Source of the DNA: Temnothorax longispinosus
Lineage: Eukaryota > Arthropoda > Insecta > Hymenoptera > Formicidae
NCBI RefSeq assembly: GCF_030848805.1
Contig: NC_092360.1
Location: forward strand, 12,586,001-12,650,000
Reading direction: 5' to 3'
DNA length: 64,000 bases
Made by a program: the position numbers and the translations under genes
Notes under the pieces: generated by a model
The model's input: only the letters and a program-made list of their open reading frames with translations
Databases searched by the model: none
Told to the model about the DNA's origin: nothing
In this document: positions 57,581 to 64,000 of the stretch, one piece after another
Position numbering within the stretch: position 1 is the stretch's first letter
Layout of the letters: the number at the start of each line of letters is the position of its first letter

Positions 57581-58851
57581 GTTTGTATACAACTGTGACT
57601 CCACATTTACTAAAATGAAGAAAATTTTCCTTTTTATTAGTAGGGGAGACCGGGGCTGGTTGTGACATTTTTTCTATAAAGTGTCTCAACTCTTTGATTA
57701 TGTTGTTTTTATAAATGAATCTAGGCTTGCTAGATTCAGTAACTAATCGGGATTTAAATTTAATAATAATTTTATCTAACCGCTCATTAGAAATTATATA
57801 AATTAAAAAATTCTGAAAAAAGAGACATGTAACTTTTTACCCCACACCAGGGGCTGGTTGTTACACCACACGGGGAAAATTGTTACAACAAAAAAACAAA
57901 TGTAATCTCAAACTTTTATATAAGAATAATCATGGTTTGTCTTCTTAATTCGAACAAAAATGAAATATTATTGTTTATAACAAATTACAAAAAAAGTTTA
58001 ACTTCCAAGTTTAAGTCCAAGTAATAATATAGTACTTTTTAACTTTAAATAAAATTATAGTGTTATTTTAAACAAAAACTTAGGCATACAATTTTCTTTT
58101 GGCCTCTTTGCTTTATCACATTGAAATAAAAATTAAATAAAATTATGTTCTTATTTAGCGAAAAACTTAGACATATTACTTTTTTGGTATCTTTGCTTTA
58201 TCACAACAAATAAAAATAAAAAAATAAAAATTAAGTAAAATTATGTTCTTATTTAAATAAAAATTCTTTAAAACAAAAATACAAGTAACTTTTAATCTAA
58301 ACAAAAGTTATAAGCTCTATTCATCATAAATTATCTATCATAAATTAATTGTGGTTTGTCACAACCTGCCCCGAGAAAATGTCACTTTTAGCCCCAACAC
58401 CAAAACTAACCTCTTAAGATTAAATATTAAAACACAAATATTTGTAAAGCTTATAAAAGTAAGGTTTATTGTAAACAGAAGGAATTAGAGAGTATATACC
58501 ACACATAGACATTTCTGCTTATTTAGATAACAAGTGCTAGACCAATAATACTAAAAAATGAAAATGTTACAAATCTGCGTTTTTTACGGCTGCTTATCCG
58601 GGCTCCTCTCACAAGAACGCCAGCGCCACTAACTCGCGCGGTATGTCGGCCGACACTGGCGTGATCATTTATCTCTTTCTAACGTTACTATAGCGTTTCC
58701 GGTTTAGCTACCATTGGCACTGTAACAACCTACCCCTGTAACAACCAGCCCCAGTCTCCCCTATATGTGAGTATTCATTGGGGAAAATATATACTAATAA
58801 ATAGAAAAATTTTCTTCATTTTGGTAAATGGAGTCACCGTTGTATACAAAC
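57581..58851. mobile_element. Outer inverted-repeat element, split by a nested insertion
   Basis: The left arm at 57581-57640 (gtttgtatacaac.gtgactcc...) matches the inverted right arm at about 58793-58851 (...ggagtcac.gttgtatacaaac) over nearly 60 bp. TA flanks both ends. The inner element occupies almost all of the interior. Confidence 0.8.
57641..58763. mobile_element. Inner 1.1-kb element with about 27-bp TIRs
   Basis: Ends are taggggagaccggggctggt and its near-complement, about 24 of 27 matching, with TA at each border. Diverged copies of the ggggctggttgttac motif recur inside near 57849 and 58350-58390. An internal duplication (ctttgctttatcaca ... attatgttcttattta) lies around 58100-58260. 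No coding frame. Confidence 0.8.
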
Positions 58852-58883
58852 TAATATTTACTAAATATTTACTATATTTACTA

Positions 58884-59640
58884 GCCCGTCGCAGCTATTA
58901 CCTTTTTCTCGTTGGCTAGCATTATGCAGCAGCATTTTATAATTATTTATCGTCTAATCACATTCGAGAGAGCATGCCTCGCATTAAAGAATACATATAA
59001 CAATATTAAAACAAACGTATTTCTCGCGATTCATTTAGGTATCGTATGTCGTAGCTCCGACTTTGTCGTCCAACGCTGCCCGTCGGCATTCGCCGCTACC
59101 TTTTTTCTGTTGTCTAACATTATGCAGCAGCATTTTATAATTATTTATCGTCTAATCACATTCGAGAGAGCATGCCTCGCATTAAAGAATACATAACAAT
59201 ATTAAAACAAACGTATTTCTCGCGATTCATTTAGTTATCGTATTTCGAAGCTCCGACTTTGTCGTCCAACGCTGCCCGTCGGCATTCGCAGCTATTATAC
59301 CTTTTTCTCGTTGGCTAGCATTATGCAGCAGCATTTTATAATTATTCATCGTCTAATCACATTCGAGAGAGCATGCCTCGCATTAAAGAATACATAACAA
59401 TATTAAAATAAACGTATTTCTTGCGATTCATTTAGTTATCGTATTTCGAAGCTCCGAATTTGTCGTCCAACGCCGCCCGTCGGCATTCGCGGCTATACCT
59501 TTTTCTCGTTGTCTAACATTAAGCAGCAGCATTTAAAAACTCTTTAGTGTCTAATATTGTTCGAGAGAGCATGCCTCGTATTAAAGAATACGTTACAATG
59601 TTAAAATAAACGTATTTCTCGAGATATATCCGTGTCGTTT
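58884..59640. repeat. Tandem array of about 200-bp units, about 3.8 copies
   Basis: The block attatgcagcagcatttta starts at 58921, 59119 and 59320, and in variant form at 59518 (periods 198, 201, 198). Each unit has cattcgagagagcatgcctc and gtcgtccaacgc. The last copy is most diverged and fades out. Confidence 0.92.
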
Positions 59641-60096
59641 GTCGCATTTTAGAGCATTTACTTTTCCGCGGCGACAAGCACGAGCACTGCGATGCATTCG
59701 CAGTTTATTCATACATATATCATTTAAGAAAAAGCAATTAATATAATTACATTACTAATTTAATAAACACATATTAATTTAATATTAAATTATTAATAAG
59801 TAATAGCGAAGAATGTATTATGCATTCGTTAAGACGTTTGAAAGATCATAAAAATTATGAAAAGAATTCTAGGTTATATGAGGAAAGCGAGAATTATTCC
59901 TCAGAAATCGCTCCTGTTACGCGGGAAGCATGTTGAGCGAGGAGGTTTTAGTAGAGGTATTCGAGCAGCGGCACGCCAACCCCTACTATTACCCAAGTAA
60001 CGCCATTGGAACGGCGCGCCGGGCACGCGACGAGGATGCTTAGCCTATACGGCCAATCAGAGCGCTGGCAGGTATGCATAGGAGGGGCAGTAGGCT

Positions 60097-60676
60097 CCCA
60101 CGCTCTGACCAATGACAGCGTGATTACGAGGAGGCAATGTGGGGCAGCAACAACCGCGCGGCGCGGCGCGCTCGGAATACCTACTGCCACCTCCTTGCTC
60201 ATCATGCTTTCCTAATACATCAGGAGTAAATTTCGCGGTGCAAAACCACGGAAATTTAAGGTGGAAGCACATAAAATTACAGGAGCCATAAGCAGAAGGC
60301 AGAAGCCATATGCGCATGCGCTATGGTATCTGTAGAGCTCTAAATACCATAGCGCATGCGCATATGGCTTCTGCCTTCTGATTATGGCTCCTGCAATTTT
60401 ATGTGCTTCCACCTTTACTCCTGATGTATCAGGAAAGCATGATAAGCGAGGAGGTGGCAGTAGGTATTCCGAGCGCGCCGCGCGGATGTTGCTCCCCACA
60501 TTGGTCGCGTTCAGCAAACCAAGCCGCTCAGTAGCGGTCGAACATGATTGGCTCTTACTTTTAGAACCAACCAATCGACGCAGAGTGTTGATAAGACGAA
60601 CTCAACAGTTATGTCTGCTGAACGCGTCCATTGCCTTCCTCGTAATCACGCTGTTATTCATACGTCAGAGCGTGGG
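60097..60676. mobile_element. 580-bp foldback element with insertions in both arms
   Basis: The left arm ends at 60328 and the right arm starts at 60345, separated by a 16-bp centre. The inner arms (ctatggta back to the aggagccat blocks) are nearly perfect. Outer ends are cccacgctctgac and gtcagagcgtggg. The left arm has an extra segment of about 27 bp near 60230; the right arm carries the 125-bp insertion described next. A third partial copy of an arm occurs at about 59928-59975. Confidence 0.85.
60504..60628. mobile_element. 125-bp element nested in the foldback arm
   Basis: Terminal inverted repeats gtcgcgttcagca and tgctgaacgcgtc match at 12 of 13 positions, bracketed by cattg at 60499-60503 and 60629-60633. 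The left arm of the foldback shows the uninterrupted sequence, so the insertion is directly visible. Confidence 0.85.
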
Positions 60677-61557
60677 AAAATATAACGACAATGAAACTAT
60701 TAAGAATTAAAGCCAAAGCACCTCTTTTGTGTTGTACAAAAGTCTGTGCTTCGGCCTTTACAGAATAGATCCACTAATGAGTTGTTTCTATACGCTTGAA
60801 AAGGACCGAAATCTGCGGTCGAAACGTAGCGTTTTGTGATCAATACAATTTGGCCAGTTGGATCAAGCATAATATCTTTGCAAAAAGATATATAACTTTA
60901 CTTATGGTTGCCATGTTGCACTAAACACTAAAATGTCTCTTTTCTGATGTAAGAACAGAATAACTAATGTATAATACAATTAAGTCTATGGGCTTATATT
61001 ATGTCTCGTTGTTTATGAGAGCGACAATGCACAACCAGTGTAGAGAGAGAGTGCAGACGGTAAAAAACTAGATTCCAACAATTACATGAAAAACCTGTTA
61101 GTCTATGAGAAGGAGAAGAAGAACGTACGCTCCAAAGAATTTGTAGCGTCAAGTGGACCGCAGCCTTACTTATTTATTTTTATGTTTTACTTATTTATTT
61201 TTGTCTTACAAATAGAAGAACTATGATAATCTTGAAATAACTTTTCCATAATTTTCGCTGTTTCAAATAATTCGACACAAGGGCTGATTATATTCTTCCT
61301 CTAGAAATATCTGGTCGTTATCTGGATTAATCAATAATTCTGTTGGGGTTCCGAAAAAAATGAATATTTTTTGAATTCTTTCGAGAATCGTTTTTACACG
61401 TTTTTTATTGAACACGTACTCATAATGATATGTCACAATATCACTTGGTATGTACAACCTTAAATGTTTTGAAACTGACACTTAAAAATGGTTGCATCTG
61501 GCATCTGCGCAGAACCGTATGAAATTCGTCACGAGTATGAGCACACCTGTGTTCTTC
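60677..61557. other. Repeat-rich sequence, not resolved
   Basis: The segment 60720-60860 contains gcggtcgaaacgtagcg, reminiscent of retroelement 3' regions, but this is too weak to classify. The remainder shows nothing clear. Confidence 0.3.
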
Positions 61558-62024
61558 CACCCATGGTGTAAAAAACAAGGTGAAGCATTGCGCATAATGG
61601 CGGCAGCTTTGGCGGTTGAACCAATCAGGAGGCGACCCATTTTGTTGCGCTCACTTTAAGGTGAAGTTCGCTTATAAGAAATAAAAATGTGTGAATCATG
61701 TAAAATTTTAGATAAAACCTTAAATAAATAAATAAACTAATGACAATTAAACTTACATTTATTAGTTTATTTATTAAACTTGTGTTTTAATTCTGTTCTA
61801 GTTCGGTTACGTAATTTGATTAGAGTCAATTAACCGCACGTCCACAGTGTAGATTCTGAATTATAGTGTGAGGAAAAAGGGTTGAAACCTCGGTTGAAAC
61901 GCAATTTACTTTAAATAATAATAAAAAGACATGTAACGAAAAAAATAAATATTTTATTCAAACAGAATAAAATTAGGTAACGTTTTTATACTGTATACGA
62001 ATTCAAATGATTCTTGAAATTTAC

Positions 62025-62181
62025 CGCTGTTTATGTTTAAATTTTCTTCTTCTCGGTGGCAAGCTTCGAGCCATTTTTCTTTTAATTCGCGATTTTGCGG
62101 AAATGGAAAGAACTTGATGTCTTTCGTTTTCGTAGCTCCACCGGAACGACTTTTGCAATTTCTCACGCAACAAGTCGGCAT
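62025..62181 (-). CDS. THAP zinc-finger exon (N-terminal part)
   Basis: ATG at 62181 starts MPTCCVRNCKSRSGGATKTK then DIKFFPFPQNRELKEKWLEA and CHREEENLNINS. The N-terminal cysteine pair (C4 or C5, and C9), FFPFP, and the Trp in EKWLEA fit the first two-thirds of a THAP domain, a C2CH DNA-binding zinc finger. The exon ends at a donor, g|gtaaat, in phase 1, just where the remaining C-x2-H part should follow. I could not find that part towards 61 kb. Reading through the donor gives unrelated sequence. It is either a single surviving exon of a transposase or part of a gene extending beyond the visible sequence. Confidence 0.6.
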
Positions 62182-62260
62182 GATTCCTAGATGATCATAA
62201 TACAACGCACATAATACGACGCATAATACATAATACATAATACATAATACGACGCGAATT

Positions 62261-62400
62261 AATTATTTTAAAAAACTGTAAAGAATTTATTGCGAAAAAT
62301 ATTACCTCAGCCAGGATTCGAATCTGGAACCTCCCTCATTTCGTGAAGAGCGTCTGAGGTAATATTTTTCGCAATAAATTCTTTAATTTTTTAAATAATT
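62261..62400 (-). repeat. tRNA-like hairpin element with 30-bp perfect arms
   Basis: Arms 62280-62309 and 62355-62384 are perfect complements over 30 bp, and weaker pairing continues outwards to aattattt at both ends. On the minus strand the loop contains agattcgaatcct, a near-perfect B-box, in a T-arm-like context, followed by an acceptor-like tgaggtaat. No D-arm or credible anticodon stem forms. Confidence 0.65.
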
Positions 62401-62972
62401 AAAAACACATTTTTTTAATGTTAAAAAAACGTTTTTTTTACAATGTTAAAATAAATACAGCAAAAATAAGAATTTAAATTGCCAGTGAATAATGAAAAAA
62501 TCAATAAAATAAATACTTTTTTAAAAAAAAAGGATCTGTTCTATTAATTTAAACGTTTTTTAAATATTTTTTTTATTACTAAAAATGTTTTTAAAAACGT
62601 TGAAAAATATTTTTTTGCTACTTGGGTTATTTAGCAGATATCAACCAATATAAATGCCTCTCAACATTAATTATATTTACTACTTACTGCGTATGTTTTA
62701 TTAAAGTCGCAAAAGTTGAACACAAAATATTTCCCGCACAACAGACGTACAGCGACGGATAACGGACGTAACGGACTACGAATTGATGGAAGCAGCCATA
62801 TTGCTTTTCTCGCAAAAAAGGTCGCGCGCTGATTGGTTCAAAAAACTGAACGAGTGCGCAGCATCGGGAATGCTTCACCTGTCTATTTACACCATGCTTC
62901 CACCATGCTCTACTCTCTGCTCTCTCTGCTACGGATTCGATCAGATTCGATCCGTAGGCAATCGTACGCTGG

Positions 62973-63472
62973 NNNNNNNNNNNNNNNNNNNNNNNNNNNN
63001 NNNNNNNNNNNNNNNNNNNNNNNNNNNNNNNNNNNNNNNNNNNNNNNNNNNNNNNNNNNNNNNNNNNNNNNNNNNNNNNNNNNNNNNNNNNNNNNNNNNN
63101 NNNNNNNNNNNNNNNNNNNNNNNNNNNNNNNNNNNNNNNNNNNNNNNNNNNNNNNNNNNNNNNNNNNNNNNNNNNNNNNNNNNNNNNNNNNNNNNNNNNN
63201 NNNNNNNNNNNNNNNNNNNNNNNNNNNNNNNNNNNNNNNNNNNNNNNNNNNNNNNNNNNNNNNNNNNNNNNNNNNNNNNNNNNNNNNNNNNNNNNNNNNN
63301 NNNNNNNNNNNNNNNNNNNNNNNNNNNNNNNNNNNNNNNNNNNNNNNNNNNNNNNNNNNNNNNNNNNNNNNNNNNNNNNNNNNNNNNNNNNNNNNNNNNN
63401 NNNNNNNNNNNNNNNNNNNNNNNNNNNNNNNNNNNNNNNNNNNNNNNNNNNNNNNNNNNNNNNNNNNNNNNN
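62973..63472. other. Assembly gap (500 N)
   Basis: Exactly 500 N, abutting the 153-bp satellite, which probably caused the gap. Confidence 0.99.
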
Positions 63473-64000
63473 AAACAATAGTTCTGAACCCCCTGACGAT
63501 AGTTCCGTACAGTTCTGACCACTGACTACCTTTAAATAATTATTAACCATTGTTATCAGCATATCACTCGTACTAGAGTGATATGCTATGCTTCTGCGAC
63601 AAGTTCTCGGCTCGTTCGAAATTTTAAACAATAGTTCTGAACCCCCTGACGATAGTTCCGTACAGTTCTGACCACTGACTACCTTTAAATAATTATTAAC
63701 AATTATTATCAGCATATCACTCGTACTAGAGTGATATGCTATGCTTCTACGACAAGTTCTCGGCTCGTTCGAAATTTTAAACAATAGTTCTGAACCCCCT
63801 GACGATAGTTCCGTACAGTTCTGACCACTGGCTACCTTTAAATAATTATTAACAATTATTATCAGCATATCACTCGTACTAGAGTGATATGCTATGCTTC
63901 TACGACAAGTTCTCGGCTCGTTCGAAATTTTAAACAATAGTTCTGAACCCCCTGACGATAGTTCCGTACAGTTCTGACCACTGACTACCTTTAAATAATT
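63473..64000. repeat. 153-bp satellite array, continuing past the window
   Basis: Units start aaacaatagttctg at 63473, 63626, 63779 and 63932, an exact 153-bp period with only a few differences. Each holds the palindrome agcatatcactc-gtacta-gagtgatatgct. Because 153 is 51 codons, the minus strand reads as a repeated open frame; nothing suggests it is translated. Confidence 0.97.

Larger units (their letters stand above)
61562..62896 (-). mobile_element. Probable THAP-type DNA transposon relic bounded by diverged inverted blocks
   Basis: Two blocks at the left (61562-61589 and 61617-61638) reappear inverted at the right (62869-62896 and 62820-62841), with about 24 of 28 and 20 of 22 matching. 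Between them lies a THAP zinc-finger exon on the minus strand. THAP domains occur in P-element-type transposases and in host genes derived from them. Exact ends and target duplications are not seen. The tRNA-like hairpin at 62261-62400 lies inside and may be a later insertion. Confidence 0.45.

Noticed and set aside
60720..60880. Possible retroelement 3' region with gcggtcgaaacgtagcg
   Set aside because: Resemblance rests on one short motif; no reverse transcriptase or repeat ends nearby.
61263..61481. Minus-strand 72-codon frame faintly like a retroelement integrase segment (FFGTPTELL)
   Set aside because: Only a few residues fit, the key acidic context is absent and there is no neighbouring retroelement sequence.
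63573..63602. CRISPR-like regular repeats with palindrome
   Set aside because: Units are contiguous 153-bp satellites without unique spacers, in a eukaryotic genome.
62684..63937. Minus-strand 417-codon frame
   Set aside because: It runs through 500 N and a 153-bp satellite divisible by three; its non-repeat part has no recognisable domain.

Overview
The window is animal nuclear DNA, almost certainly insect. It has AT-rich introns with CpG-rich islands, GT-AG splicing, many short inverted-repeat transposons and two 500-bp assembly gaps (12015-12514 and 62973-63472). The main gene looks most like insect Sidestep-family proteins. Abundant CpG and this style of miniature transposon suggest a hymenopteran, possibly an ant; that placement is inference.

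One plus-strand gene spans about 4.7-52.5 kb, and possibly to 57.5 kb with its 3' UTR. I rebuilt 15 coding exons that join in one frame (970 codons plus stop). They encode five immunoglobulin domains, a fibronectin III domain, a second FNIII-like domain, one transmembrane helix and a tyrosine-motif cytoplasmic tail. This is the architecture of Sidestep (Side) receptors, the cell-surface partners of Beaten-path proteins in axon guidance and synaptic partner choice. The signal-peptide exon is not visible and probably lies upstream of the window. Every intron at a domain boundary is phase 1. Two acceptors are NAGNAG tandems.

The first large intron (4860-15798) holds accessory sequence: a possible small minus-strand gene with two related alternative-looking exons (8660-9722), a MITE with a second hairpin element inserted in it (9327-9586), a 71/79-bp minisatellite next to a 24-bp poly-T that together look like a minus-strand retroelement with internal tandem repeats (9862 to the gap), a promoter-like segment with a 49-codon ORF (13510-13860), and a foldback (14765-14885). 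Other introns hold smaller MITEs, tandem duplications, microsatellites and several unusually long C or G runs.

From about 57.5 kb to the end the window is a dense pile of repeats. It has a nested pair of TA-flanked inverted-repeat elements, a roughly 200-bp tandem array, a 580-bp foldback with another element inserted in one arm, a THAP zinc-finger exon on the minus strand lying between diverged inverted blocks (probably a DNA-transposon relic), a tRNA-like hairpin element, and a 153-bp satellite that runs off the end. No CRISPR array, rRNA or confident tRNA gene was found.
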